A stretch of 64,000 nt of DNA from the NCBI RefSeq assembly GCF_003391115.1, contig NZ_QTJP01000001.1, forward strand, positions 3,302,073-3,366,072, written 5' to 3'. Both the position numbers and the translations under genes were made by a program. This stretch comes from Sphingomonas crusticola (GTDB lineage Bacteria > Pseudomonadota > Alphaproteobacteria > Sphingomonadales > Sphingomonadaceae). Position 1 is the first letter of the stretch. Every line of letters starts with the position of its first letter. This document shows positions 42,855 to 52,166 of the stretch, in pieces. The notes below the pieces were generated by a model. It searched no databases, had not been told where the DNA came from, and saw nothing but the letters and a program-made list of their open reading frames with translations.

Positions 42855-45172
42855 TGCGCGCGTATCACCTTTACCAAGGGAGCGGGCGTCTGCCCGGTGG
42901 GAAGCGCGCTCCCGGTCGACAATCGGCCTCCCGCGTCGTCCCAGCGCAACAGCGCTGGTTTTCCGCCATCTTTGCGGTAGGCATTGCTCACGCCATCATC
43001 GTCATAGAGCATGAAGCTGGCATCGCGGCCGGGAAAAATGCGGATCTCCGACAATGCTTGTTTTGTCGCCGTATTCTGGATCGGCGCACCTAGCGGCACG
43101 ATCGATCCGGCACGGACGAACAAGGGTATGCGCTCGATCGGCGCCGCAGCCTCGATCCATTGGCCGCCGCCGATCTTGCGGTTGGTCCACCAATCGTACC
43201 AGTCGCTGCCGGCGGGCAGATAGACCTTTCGGCTGACGGCACCCTGCTCGGTCACAGGCGCGACCAGGAAAGCCGGCCCGAACATATATTCGTCACCGAT
43301 CGTCGCCACGGCGGGATCGTCGGGGAAGTCCATGAACAGGGCGCGCATGAACGGCGCGCCGCTCTGGTAAGTGTTGTATCCCAGCGAATAGAGATAGGGC
43401 ATCAACTGGTAACGCAGTCGCAGAAAGTCGGCGAGGATCGGCTCGGCCGCCTTGCCATATTCCCAGATCGCCGTGCCAGGACGCTGGCCGTGAATGCGTA
43501 ACGTCGGCGTGAACGTATTGAGCTGGAACCAGCGCACGAACAACTCGGGATAGTCCGCATAGGACGGCGCCATCGCGGTCGCGCCCGCCGGATCGACCAG
43601 CGGGGCGTGGGCCGCCTTCGGCCCGTTCGGCCATTGCCAGCCGCCGGTGTCGCTGCTGGTATAGGCGATGCCGCTGGCCGCCATTCCCAGATTGGCGGGC
43701 ACCTGGCGCTTGAGCGCCTCCCATGTCGCCTGCACGTCCGATGTCCAGAAGATCGCCCCGCTGGCCTGCGCGCCGAGATAGGCCGCGCGGGCGAGGATCA
43801 GGTTGCGGAATTGGGGGCGATCGCGCGCCGATCCTTCGGCGACACCGCCGGTATGCACGAGCGGGAAGACATTGTGGTAGCGGTCGCCCGAGCCGATCGA
43901 ATAGAGATAGCCGTCGGGCACCAGATCGGGCTCGGTCTCGTCCAGCCAGAACCAGTCGAAGCCCTGCGAAGCGATATTGTCGCGGATCTTGTCCCAGAAC
44001 CAGGCGCGTGCCGCGGGATTGGTACTGTCGAGCAGCGCCCCGGCGCGGTCGGATCGCACCGCCAGCCCATCCACCGGCTTGCCGTCCTTGTCCTTGAGCA
44101 GCCAGCCCTTCGCCGCCAGCAGGTTGAAGTAACGGCTCTCTTTCTCGAAGCGCGGCCACACCGAGATGATGCTGTGCATGCCCCAATCGTGGAGCTGGCG
44201 GTTCATGCCGGCCGGATCAGGAAAGAAGGTTCGATCGATGTCGAGCTGCCCCATCCGTGTCCAGTAGAACCAGTCGAGCACCATCACGTCCAATGGATAG
44301 CCGCGGTCGCGATAACCCTTGGCGATGCCCAGCAATTCGGCCTGGCTCTCGTAACGCGCCTTGGACTGGATCAGGCCGAACGCCGCCTTGGGGGGCAGGG
44401 GGGTAATGCCGGTAAGCAGCCGATAGCCCCGGTAGAGATCGTCGCTGTTGGCACCGGTGACGACGAAGAAGGAAACCCGCTCGCCGACATTGGACTGAAA
44501 ATGCGTGCTGTTGTTCATGCCCGCCGAGACCGTCGTCGCCGAGGGATTGTCCCACACGATCATGTAGTTGTGGGAGCTCACCAGCACCGGCACGCACACC
44601 TGCTCCCCGGCGGGCGCGTCATAATAATGGCGGCAGTCGATCGTGCGGCCCTTCAGGTCGAGCGTACCTTCCTGATTTTGGCCGAGCCCGTAGAAATGCT
44701 CGTCCGGCGTGATTGAGAAGCTCGCGCCAACCTTGAACGTCTTTTCCCCGGCGACCTCCTGCGGCGCCATCTCCCACCCGTTCATGGCCACGATCGCGCG
44801 GCCATCGGCGCCTTTGATCGTCACGGAAACAGGAGGCAGTGACGGCGCGAAATAACGCTCCATCTGGCTGGGCGCCTTGGGCCAGGGCTGAGCATTGACC
44901 GTCACGCTCATTGCGCTTGAGGCGAAAGTGTCGCCCGCCTGGCTCTCGCCGTGGCTCCACCCGCTGGCGTCGCTCTTGGCGCTGACGCCATAGCCGGGCG
45001 CGGCATCGGCCAGATCGCGGTCGAGCGCGATCGTCACGCGGACGATGTTGGCGGCATAAGGCTCCACCGCGACCACGCTGCCATGGCGTTCGACAGTCGC
45101 CAGCGGTGCGGCCAACGCGCTTCCCGCGAGCAGCAGCGTCGAGGCCGCCGTCATCATCCCTGCAATGCGCAT
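42851..45172 (-). CDS. GH31 glycosidase, probable alpha-xylosidase
   Basis: 773 residues. Signal peptide 1-22 (ending SALAA). N-terminal beta-sandwich to about 250, catalytic (beta/alpha)8 barrel about 255-600, then C-terminal beta domains. The nucleophile is Asp411 in FWLDETEPD and the acid/base is Asp479 in FWTSDVQATW, matching the XylS/YicI subgroup of GH31. Export places it in the periplasm, where alpha-linked xylose of xyloglucan oligosaccharides is the expected substrate. Not adjacent to the TonB receptor locus at 58 kb but functionally related to it. Confidence 0.9.
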   Translation of the reverse strand: MRIAGMMTAASTLLLAGSALAAPLATVERHGSVVAVEPYAANIVRVTIALDRDLADAAPGYGVSAKSDASGWSHGESQAGDTFASSAMSVTVNAQPWPKAPSQMERYFAPSLPPVSVTIKGADGRAIVAMNGWEMAPQEVAGEKTFKVGASFSITPDEHFYGLGQNQEGTLDLKGRTIDCRHYYDAPAGEQVCVPVLVSSHNYMIVWDNPSATTVSAGMNNSTHFQSNVGERVSFFVVTGANSDDLYRGYRLLTGITPLPPKAAFGLIQSKARYESQAELLGIAKGYRDRGYPLDVMVLDWFYWTRMGQLDIDRTFFPDPAGMNRQLHDWGMHSIISVWPRFEKESRYFNLLAAKGWLLKDKDGKPVDGLAVRSDRAGALLDSTNPAARAWFWDKIRDNIASQGFDWFWLDETEPDLVPDGYLYSIGSGDRYHNVFPLVHTGGVAEGSARDRPQFRNLILARAAYLGAQASGAIFWTSDVQATWEALKRQVPANLGMAASGIAYTSSDTGGWQWPNGPKAAHAPLVDPAGATAMAPSYADYPELFVRWFQLNTFTPTLRIHGQRPGTAIWEYGKAAEPILADFLRLRYQLMPYLYSLGYNTYQSGAPFMRALFMDFPDDPAVATIGDEYMFGPAFLVAPVTEQGAVSRKVYLPAGSDWYDWWTNRKIGGGQWIEAAAPIERIPLFVRAGSIVPLGAPIQNTATKQALSEIRIFPGRDASFMLYDDDGVSNAYRKDGGKPALLRWDDAGGRLSTGSALPTGQTPAPLVKVIRAQ

Positions 45173-45310
45173 CCGATCCTCCCCGTTTTTTCACCCCGTA
45201 ATACGTGGCGATGGCTTTGATCCACCTATTTCACATACGAATTGTATTTTCATCAATGATCGATGCTGATCACCTTCGACAAAGGGCTTCGGCTTTCCTA
45301 TCTGGGGTCT

Positions 45311-46312
45311 ATGAACGCTCTTACTCAAAGCCTTGCCGGACTGGACCTGCGCGCGGAGATTGATCGCCTGCGCAAGGAAAAGAATGCGGTCATCCTGGCC
45401 CATTATTATCAGGTGCCGGAGATTCAGGATCTGGCCGATTTCGTCGGCGACAGCCTGGATCTGTCGCGCAAGGCGGCGGAGACCAGCGCGGACGTGATCG
45501 CTTTTTGCGGCGTGCGCTTCATGGCTGAAGTTGCCAAGATCCTGTCGCCGCAGAAGACGGTGGTGCTGCCCGACATGGCAGCCGGCTGCAGCCTCGAAGA
45601 TTCCTGCCCTCCGGAGCAGTTCGCCCGCTTCCGCGCGGCACATCCCGATCATATCGCGCTGACCTACATAAATTGCTCAGCCGCGGTGAAGGCGCATTCC
45701 GACATCATCGTCACCTCCTCGTCTGCCGAGAAGATATTGTCCCAGATCCCAATGGATCAGAAGATCATCTTCGCACCTGACAAGAATCTCGGCGCCTATT
45801 TCAACCGCATTACCGGCCGCGACATGCTGTTGTGGCCGGGAGCCTGTATTGTCCACGAGGCATTCAGCGAAACCGAGCTGCTGAAGCTCAAGGCGCAATA
45901 TCCAGGGGCGCCGGTGGCCGCCCATCCCGAATGCCCGGCCTACATCCTCGACCATGCCGATCAGGTCGGTTCGACGCGCGCAATCCTTGACTTTGCCTTA
46001 TCCTCGCCGGCGCAGACGATCATCGTCGCAACCGAGCCGCATATCATCCACCAGATGGAAAAGGCGGCGCCGCACAAGACCTTCATCGGTGCGCCCGGCG
46101 CCGACGGCAACTGCAACTGCAACATGTGCCCGTACATGGCGATGAACTCGATCGAGAAGCTCTACCTCGCGCTGCGCGATCTCAGCCCTCGGATCGAGAT
46201 GGACGAGGCCACCCGCCTCGCCGCCAAGCGCCCGCTCGACCGCATGCTCGAAATGGCCAGTGCCACGGTCGGCAAAGGCGATCTGGGGCAGCATCCGCCG
46301 TCGGGAGACTAG
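45311..46312 (+). CDS. nadA: quinolinate synthase A
   Basis: 333 residues from ATG 45311; the frame is open to 45263 but the first 16 residues of that version lack family similarity. Key features: [19 protein letters not shown] near 32, and the three [4Fe-4S] ligands in FCGVRF near 69, ECPAYI near 203 and [10 protein letters not shown] near 265. It condenses iminoaspartate with dihydroxyacetone phosphate to quinolinate. nadC lies 730 bases downstream; nadB is not in the window. Confidence 0.93.
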   Translation: MNALTQSLAGLDLRAEIDRLRKEKNAVILAHYYQVPEIQDLADFVGDSLDLSRKAAETSADVIAFCGVRFMAEVAKILSPQKTVVLPDMAAGCSLEDSCPPEQFARFRAAHPDHIALTYINCSAAVKAHSDIIVTSSSAEKILSQIPMDQKIIFAPDKNLGAYFNRITGRDMLLWPGACIVHEAFSETELLKLKAQYPGAPVAAHPECPAYILDHADQVGSTRAILDFALSSPAQTIIVATEPHIIHQMEKAAPHKTFIGAPGADGNCNCNMCPYMAMNSIEKLYLALRDLSPRIEMDEATRLAAKRPLDRMLEMASATVGKGDLGQHPPSGD

Positions 46313-46325
46313 GGCACTCTATTTT

Positions 46326-46379
46326 CGTCATTGCGGGGCGCGGTACACGCCCCGGCGGTTCGCTCCGCTCGCAAGGACG
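46326..46379. repeat. palindromic repeat between convergent genes
   Basis: CGTCATTGCGGGGCG on the left mirrors CGCTCGCAAGGACG on the right, with a central CGGTACACGCCCCGGCGG. The ends resemble the repeat at 16121-16191. It lies between the 3' ends of nadA and the secreted protein gene. Confidence 0.7.
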
Positions 46380-46411
46380 ATCGGGACAGGAAAGCCTCGC
46401 GTCCCGAGCTT

Positions 46412-46960
46412 TTATTGCGCCGCCGTGCCTGGATCGGGCTCGGCCTGTGTCGAAAGTATCTCCGGGTCGCTCGCCAGCTTATGCAGATAGGCATGGCGCT
46501 CTTCGCTGCCGACCTTCAGTTTTTCGAGCCGCTTGCGCTGCGCGTCGGTCAGGTGGAAGCGGTGATAGCCATGGTCGATCAGGCATTTGGCGACCAGCGA
46601 GCCCTGCAGGTCCTTGATCTCCTGGAAACCCTCTTCAGGATGGACGCTGTGCACGATCTGCTGGACGGTGGTGTAATTGCCGATCGCATCCTGGGCGGCC
46701 TGGGCCGACGAGACGCCGGGCAGGGGCGTCGCGCTGGACGCGCCCAGCGTCGCATCGATCCGGCGGGTCCCCTCCACGAAGCTTTGGGCGGCCTTGGTAT
46801 CGGACACGTCGGTGTAATAAGCGCGCATGCCGCAGCCGATCGCCTCGGCGCGGTAGGTCGCGAGCGAGACGCGGGGCTTGCCCCACGATAAAGCCGGGGC
46901 AGGTGCGGCCGCGGCGACCCCCGGGAGAGCAATGGCAATCGCGATGATGGTCAAACGCAT
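46412..46960 (-). CDS. secreted protein of unknown function
   Basis: 182 residues with a signal peptide (MRLTIIAIAIALPGVAAAAP) and GGAG 8 bases upstream. The mature part carries GCGMRAYYTDVSDTKAAQSF near 42, two further Cys-free helical stretches, HRFHLTDAQRKRLEKL near 148, and a charged tail. No family recognised. Inserted on the opposite strand between nadA and nadC. Confidence 0.72.
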   Translation of the reverse strand: MRLTIIAIAIALPGVAAAAPAPALSWGKPRVSLATYRAEAIGCGMRAYYTDVSDTKAAQSFVEGTRRIDATLGASSATPLPGVSSAQAAQDAIGNYTTVQQIVHSVHPEEGFQEIKDLQGSLVAKCLIDHGYHRFHLTDAQRKRLEKLKVGSEERHAYLHKLASDPEILSTQAEPDPGTAAQ

Positions 46961-47041
46961 CGTTCGTCTCCATCGTAAGAAGCCGACACTTTACCCCCGC
47001 TACGGCCACCTTACAAATGCCCCCGACATGATGGAGCTGCC

Positions 47042-47887
47042 ATGAGTTTCGAACTGGACGGCTTCGACCGCGATGCCTTCATTGCGTCCACCCTGGCCGA
47101 GGATCTGGGCGAGGCGGGGGACATAACTTCGCAGGCGGTAATCCCGGCCGATGCCCGCTTTACCGGCACCATGGCGAGCCGCGACGCGATCGTCGTCGCT
47201 GGAATGGGCCTGGCAGCCGCCTTTTTCATGCGCCTCGATCCCACGGCGCAAATTCAGATACTGACCGAGGATGGCGCTTCGGTGCCGGCCGGCACTGCGC
47301 TGTTGCGGGTCCAGGGTAAGGCGCGCGCCTTGCTCACCGCCGAACGCTCAGCACTCAATACGATCCAGCATCTCTCAGGCATCGCAACGCTCACGCGTAC
47401 CTATGTCGATGCGATTGCCGGCACCGGCGCGATCTTGCTCGACACGCGCAAGACCATCCCCGGCCTGCGCCGGCTCGAGAAATATGCGACGCTTATGGGG
47501 GGCGCCCGCAACCATCGTATGGGGCTGTGGGACGCGGCGATGATCAAGGACAACCATGTCGCGGTCGCCGGCGGTATCGGCGAGGCCGTAAGGCGCGCGG
47601 TTCGGGCCGGTATTGAGCGCGTCATCGTCGAGGTCGACCGGATTGATCAGATCCGCCCCGCGCTCGATGCGGGCGCGACCTGGCTGCTGCTCGACAATAT
47701 GGACCCCGCCACTTTGCGCGAAGCCGTGGCGACCGTCGACGGCCGGGTGCCCACGGAGGCGTCGGGCGGCGTCCGGCTCGATACGATCCGGGCAATCGCC
47801 GAAACCGGCGTGACCTATATTTCGGTCGGTCGCCTGACCCAGTCCGCACCCGCCGCCGACATCGGCCTGGATTTCGCTTCGCTATGA
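47042..47887 (+). CDS. nadC: nicotinate-nucleotide pyrophosphorylase (carboxylating)
   Basis: 281 residues. Family landmarks: LAEDLGEAGDIT near 17, AERSALNTIQHLSGIAT near 100, ILLDTRKTIPGLRRLEKYA near 125 and HRMGLWDAAMIKDNH near 157. It converts quinolinate and PRPP to nicotinate mononucleotide in de novo NAD synthesis, following nadA. Good ribosome binding site (GGAG). Its stop overlaps the start of the RNase T2 gene by 4 bases. Confidence 0.95.
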   Translation: MSFELDGFDRDAFIASTLAEDLGEAGDITSQAVIPADARFTGTMASRDAIVVAGMGLAAAFFMRLDPTAQIQILTEDGASVPAGTALLRVQGKARALLTAERSALNTIQHLSGIATLTRTYVDAIAGTGAILLDTRKTIPGLRRLEKYATLMGGARNHRMGLWDAAMIKDNHVAVAGGIGEAVRRAVRAGIERVIVEVDRIDQIRPALDAGATWLLLDNMDPATLREAVATVDGRVPTEASGGVRLDTIRAIAETGVTYISVGRLTQSAPAADIGLDFASL

Positions 47888-48552
47888 TGGGTCTGTTCGC
47901 CCTTGCCGTCGCCTACGCCGCAACCGGCTGGGCGTTACCCGCACATATTCCCGTGCCGCACGCTGAAGGCGCCAGCGCGGATCAGCCGCGCCGGATCGAA
48001 CCGATCGGCAGCTACACGCTCGCGCTCATCTGGACACCCGAACATTGCTATCATCCCGTGCCCGGGGCGGAGAGCTTCCAGTGCGGGATTGAGAAGGGCA
48101 GTGGTTTCGTGCTGCACGGCCTGTGGCCCGACGGGCTGGGTAAAAGCTGGCCGCAATGGTGCGCCGATGCTGCCATCCTCCCGCCCAGCACGATCGCGGC
48201 CCATTTCCGGGCGACCCCTTCGGCCCAGCTTATGCAGCACGAATGGGCCAAGCACGGCACCTGCATGGGCATAACCTCCGATGCCTATTTCAGGCGGTCC
48301 AACCGGCTATTCCATCGCCTCCGCACCCCGGACATGGCGGCGCTCGGTCGCACGGCCGTCTCCGCCGGCACCTTGGCGTCGGCCTTTGCCGCCGCCAATC
48401 CGGGGATGCGACCGGACACGGTAAATCTGAACCTCGATCGCGACGGCTGGCTGCGGGAGGTGTGGCTGTGCCTCGATACCCGCTTCAGACCGGAAAAATG
48501 CGCGACGCCGATCGCGGCCGATCGGCCGGTCCGCATACGTTTGCCTCGTTAG
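47884..48552 (+). CDS. ribonuclease T2 family protein
   Basis: 222 residues from ATG 47884, within the nadC stop. Short N-terminal signal-like helix. Both conserved active-site segments are intact: FVLHGLWPDG near 76 (CAS I His) and QHEWAKHGTCMG near 118 (CAS II Glu and His). Cysteines flanking these motifs fit the disulfides of the fold. It would degrade RNA in the periplasm through 2',3'-cyclic intermediates. Its stop codon shares TTAG with the convergent DUF4112 gene. Confidence 0.9.
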   Translation: MMGLFALAVAYAATGWALPAHIPVPHAEGASADQPRRIEPIGSYTLALIWTPEHCYHPVPGAESFQCGIEKGSGFVLHGLWPDGLGKSWPQWCADAAILPPSTIAAHFRATPSAQLMQHEWAKHGTCMGITSDAYFRRSNRLFHRLRTPDMAALGRTAVSAGTLASAFAAANPGMRPDTVNLNLDRDGWLREVWLCLDTRFRPEKCATPIAADRPVRIRLPR

Positions 48553-48974
48553 CGGGCCTCGATCGTCACCGTCGCCGGATGATGTTTGTCGAGATGGCGG
48601 CGGATGATCTTCAGATTTCGGCTGTTCGATCGGAAGAAAAAGTCGGGAATCGCGCCCAGCCAAGGGATCGCGCCGAGCACGGCATCGACGCCGACATTGC
48701 CGAACATGCGCGCCATCTGCCATTTCGACATGCCGAGATTGCGTGCCTCCCACACCATCCACGAGCCTAGCACCGCGCCCACGAAACCGCCGGCAAACGG
48801 CAGGGCGTCGAGAATAACGTCGAGCCCGACCGGGCGATTAATGCCGGGAATGACGAACATACGCTCGAGCAGATGCTCCATCGCCTCCACCCGTTTGCGC
48901 ACCGATTGCGGGTCGCGCCCGAAGCCCGGAAGCCGGTCGGCGAGCGCTTGATAATGTCGTGTGGTGTTGGCCAT
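48549..48974 (-). CDS. DUF4112 membrane-associated protein
   Basis: 141 residues from ATG 48974; an upstream ATG (48998) adds 8 residues and neither has a strong ribosome binding site. DUF4112 signature: INRPVGLDVILDALPFAGGFVGAVLG near 55 and DAVLGAIPWLGAIPDFFFRSNSRNLKII near 103, giving two hydrophobic hairpins. Family function is unknown. Confidence 0.86.
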   Translation of the reverse strand: MANTTRHYQALADRLPGFGRDPQSVRKRVEAMEHLLERMFVIPGINRPVGLDVILDALPFAGGFVGAVLGSWMVWEARNLGMSKWQMARMFGNVGVDAVLGAIPWLGAIPDFFFRSNSRNLKIIRRHLDKHHPATVTIEAR

Positions 48975-49010
48975 GGACCATGATCGCGCGAACGGCATTG
49001 TTGGTTCCGC

Positions 49011-50246
49011 TCAGCGGCGCCCGCGCAACTGATCGAGCGGATGCACCGCTAGGCTGTTGGCGGTGAACAGGTCGAGCGACGGCGCCACCAGCGACCAGCG
49101 GATCGGCGTCGCGATCGGGATATAAGGCGGGTTGATCAAGGCCAGCCGATCGTGCGGATCGCATCCTGCGCTCAGCGCACAGGCGAGTGTTGCCAGCGTG
49201 CCGGGCGGCGCTACGCGATCGACAAGCATGAGGTCGGCGGCCGCGCCCGGCGCGACAGCTTCTGCTGTAACGCCGACTTTTCGCCAATCGTCGGCGAGCA
49301 AGGCGAATAGCAGGCGGGCCCCGGGCCCGGCCGGCATCGCCACGCGGACCTGTCGCGCCGTTCCCGCCAGCAGGGCCCGCGCCGTGGCGCGCCGCTGCTC
49401 GAGATCCGGCTCGATCGTCGAACCTGCGACGGTCGTCGCCTTGGCCTGTCCGGGGGCGGCAAATGTGATGACGATGCGGTCGCGATCGATCGACAGCGAC
49501 AGCGCATTGCGGAGCGCCGGATCGAGCTTGCTGTTGCGGATCGCCAGCCCGAACAGCCCGCTCGCCGGATCGAACCGCAATGCGTCGCGCCGCGGCTGCG
49601 CGACGCGTGCGACCGCCAAGTCCGCGAAGGTCCCGCCGAGCACCGCCAGCCCCTCATTCGCCTGGAAGCGCGCCACCGCGCGGCCGACGCGTTCGGTCCG
49701 CAGGCGCACCGCCGGTGGCGCTTCCTCGCCTGCGCGCGCGCCCAGCAATATCTGCGCATTGCTTGTAGCGGTTGGATGCAAGGCCGTGGGGCTGCCCACC
49801 GCGAGCTGGGGACGCGCGAGCAGCGGCAGCAGATCGGGCTGGGGCACGGACAGGCGCATTTCCACCACTTTTGTCGTGACGGCGGTTACGCTTTCCACTG
49901 GCGCCAGCGCGGCGAAATCGGGATTGCGCGCTTGGCGGCGCAGCCCGGCACGGAGCCGGCGAACGATCGTCGCGGCGGTGAGCCCCGCCTGATCGTCGAT
50001 GCGAAAGATATAATCCACGCCGTCATCGAGGATCGCCCAGCGTGCGGCGGCGCCGGGAATGACCTGGCCCTCGCGATCGAGCCGGACCAGTCCGCCGCTG
50101 GTGGCCGTCAGAAGCGCAGCCGCCGGGGTCGGTTCGGTCCACCGCTCGCCGATCACGCTCACGTCGAGCGGTCCATCGCCCGCCCGTCCCTGACACGCCG
50201 TCAGCAGCAACGTCGCGCTCAGCAGAGTAAGAAGGTATGGCCGCAT
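49011..50246 (-). CDS. peptide/nickel-type ABC solute-binding lipoprotein
   Basis: 411 residues from ATG 50246. The N-terminus MRPYLLTLLSATLLLTAC has a lipobox. Domain pattern of SBP family 5: AALLTATSGGLVRLDREG near 44, YIFRIDDQAG near 75, ALRNALSLSIDRDRI near 240 and the late cleft strand. The chain is about 100 residues shorter than typical DppA/OppA proteins, and no permease or ATPase gene is adjacent, so it may be an orphan or have diverged function. Confidence 0.75.
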   Translation of the reverse strand: MRPYLLTLLSATLLLTACQGRAGDGPLDVSVIGERWTEPTPAAALLTATSGGLVRLDREGQVIPGAAARWAILDDGVDYIFRIDDQAGLTAATIVRRLRAGLRRQARNPDFAALAPVESVTAVTTKVVEMRLSVPQPDLLPLLARPQLAVGSPTALHPTATSNAQILLGARAGEEAPPAVRLRTERVGRAVARFQANEGLAVLGGTFADLAVARVAQPRRDALRFDPASGLFGLAIRNSKLDPALRNALSLSIDRDRIVITFAAPGQAKATTVAGSTIEPDLEQRRATARALLAGTARQVRVAMPAGPGARLLFALLADDWRKVGVTAEAVAPGAAADLMLVDRVAPPGTLATLACALSAGCDPHDRLALINPPYIPIATPIRWSLVAPSLDLFTANSLAVHPLDQLRGRR

Positions 50247-50382
50247 CTGGAAGAGCTTACCCGGCACATGCCTGAAGCAACAGAGGCGCGTCCGCCACAC
50301 TGCGCTCCCCTGTAGCCGGTAGGGAGCCTAAGACGACATCGCAGAAACCGCCGAGCAATGACGAGGCTACCGGGGCCGAAGG

Positions 50383-50592
50383 TCAGCTCGGATGCGCTTG
50401 CGGAGCATCCAGTCCGGCATCGCCGTCCTTCTCGCTGAAGATATTGCCACGCGCCGCCGTGCCATCGGCCGAGTTGCCGCCCGAATTCTGCCGCTCGATA
50501 TCGCCCGACGGATCGGCGCCCTCGTCATTCGCCATCTCGACCGGTGGCTGGTTCTCGTCGCCCGCCGCGCCCGGTTTGCTATCGTCGCCCAT
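50383..50592 (-). CDS. small acidic disordered protein
   Basis: 69 residues. Strong ribosome binding site AGGAGG 6 bases before the ATG supports translation. The chain is acidic and disorder-prone (GDDSKPGAAGDENQPPV, GADPSGDIERQNSGG, EKDGDAGLDAP), with no hydrophobic core and no cysteine. Composition recalls small stress or desiccation-related hydrophilic proteins, but no family is recognised. Confidence 0.68.
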   Translation of the reverse strand: MGDDSKPGAAGDENQPPVEMANDEGADPSGDIERQNSGGNSADGTAARGNIFSEKDGDAGLDAPQAHPS

Positions 50593-50666
50593 GCTAACCT
50601 CCTGATCGTGTCTGTGCGGAACGCATGGAGTGGGCGAACGGCACGAGGAATAAACAGATCAGATCG

Positions 50667-52109
50667 TCACGCGCTTCCTCGCAATATCCAGGCAGCAGCC
50701 GCGGCGCGAGCGCCGTCCCTGCCTGCCGCGAGGTCGGCGGCCGACCGTTGCACGTGGACGTCGGGTGCCAGGCCGGTATCCGGCGGGTTTCCCTCCGGGA
50801 AATAGCCAATGAGCGGCAAGTCGAATTCGATGCCGCTGGCCGGGAGCTGCACGAAGAAGAAGCACCCGCCGTTGATGCCGCGCTGATTACCACCCGTTCG
50901 TTCGCCGAACAGCCGGACCAGCCGGCTGCGCTTGGCTTTCTGCGCGAACTGGAAGGTGGCCGAGCTGTTGACGGGTCCGATCAATGCCGCGACCGGAAGC
51001 GTGATCCGGGGTGCGACCGGGGCGATCACTTCCTCCGCATGATCCCCCGTCAACCGGAGAAATCCGTTTCCGATGGGCTGCGCCCCTACACCGAGCGTGC
51101 GGAAGCTCTTGTCCCAGGTATGCAGATAAGGGTTCAGCGCGGCCGGCGTGCGAACGAAGCGGACGCGGCGTTCGGCTCCGGGATCGAGGATGGGCTTCTC
51201 CGCAAGGCGCGCCAGCAGGGCATCGCCACAATCTTCCCCGCCTTCATTCTGGCGAATATCGACGATCAATCCCTTGGCGCCATGCAGGCTGTCGAGACGC
51301 TCCGAGAGCCATTGCCGCCAGTCCCATTTGCTTTCGTACAAGGCCCAGCTGGGCATGGTGAGCGTTGCGATGCCGTCATCCTGCATCGTCCAGCTCCAGG
51401 CCGGTTTTTCGCCGGAATAGTCTCGCGCCGTCATTTGCGCCTGTCGGGCGGCAAGCCCGATGGCGGGGACTTGCGTGGCGTGGATCGTGCCTTGGGGCCG
51501 GCGCAGAACAAGCCGATGGGTCTCATTGGGCGGTACACCGTAAATCAGCCCGTGAAAGACATCGAAAAATTCGATGCGGTCGCTGCCGGTCACCCCGAGC
51601 AACGCAACCCTTTTGGCGTCGTTATGTCCGTCCGCGCGTGCATAGGGCAGCAGCGTCGCGAGCATCTCGGCGGCGCGCACGCCGTTGACGGTCAACACCT
51701 CGCTTCCCGGAGCAAGACCGACCCCGTCGGGATCGGCGACCACAATCATGCGGCCTTCAATCCAATCGAAATGGAAAGGCAGCCGACTGTTGCGGTCGAA
51801 CAAGGCGGCCGCGACATCGTCGCTCTGGTTGTAGAAATTGCAATAGGTATGACCGCAGCGAATGGTGGCGAGAAATCTTGAGAGCGTCAGATATCGCTGC
51901 TCAATCGTCGCGGCGGCAACATAATCACGCTCAAGCCGGGCAATGCGTCTGTCGATCTGCGACGGCGTGGCATAGCGATAGAGACCGGGATGCAATCGCA
52001 GCGCCTCCCGCAATATAGCTATGTCCCCGCGATAGTCCGCGTTGGTGGCGCTAATGGCAGGGAAGGCGGTCCACGCACCGATTGCGGCAAGAGCTTGGCG
52101 TCTGTTCAT
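50667..52109 (-). CDS. S41-like serine peptidase with altered active site
   Basis: 480 residues. The N-terminus MNRRQALAAIGAWTAFPAISA is a probable Tat signal. A PDZ-like segment (about 150-230) precedes the C-terminal S41 core: LIVDIRQNEGGE near 290 and the serine region LIGPVNSSATFQFAQKAK near 375. The downstream block where tail-specific proteases have the catalytic lysine (GKG) reads GERTGGNQRG, so the lysine is replaced by Asn. It could use another nucleophile partner or be inactive. The membrane AraC regulator lies directly upstream. Confidence 0.8.
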   Translation of the reverse strand: MNRRQALAAIGAWTAFPAISATNADYRGDIAILREALRLHPGLYRYATPSQIDRRIARLERDYVAAATIEQRYLTLSRFLATIRCGHTYCNFYNQSDDVAAALFDRNSRLPFHFDWIEGRMIVVADPDGVGLAPGSEVLTVNGVRAAEMLATLLPYARADGHNDAKRVALLGVTGSDRIEFFDVFHGLIYGVPPNETHRLVLRRPQGTIHATQVPAIGLAARQAQMTARDYSGEKPAWSWTMQDDGIATLTMPSWALYESKWDWRQWLSERLDSLHGAKGLIVDIRQNEGGEDCGDALLARLAEKPILDPGAERRVRFVRTPAALNPYLHTWDKSFRTLGVGAQPIGNGFLRLTGDHAEEVIAPVAPRITLPVAALIGPVNSSATFQFAQKAKRSRLVRLFGERTGGNQRGINGGCFFFVQLPASGIEFDLPLIGYFPEGNPPDTGLAPDVHVQRSAADLAAGRDGARAAAAAWILRGSA

Positions 52110-52166
52110 GGGCGGCAGGTGGCAAGAAACCGCCCGCTTGCGCGCCTCATTTCGACAAATACAGCT

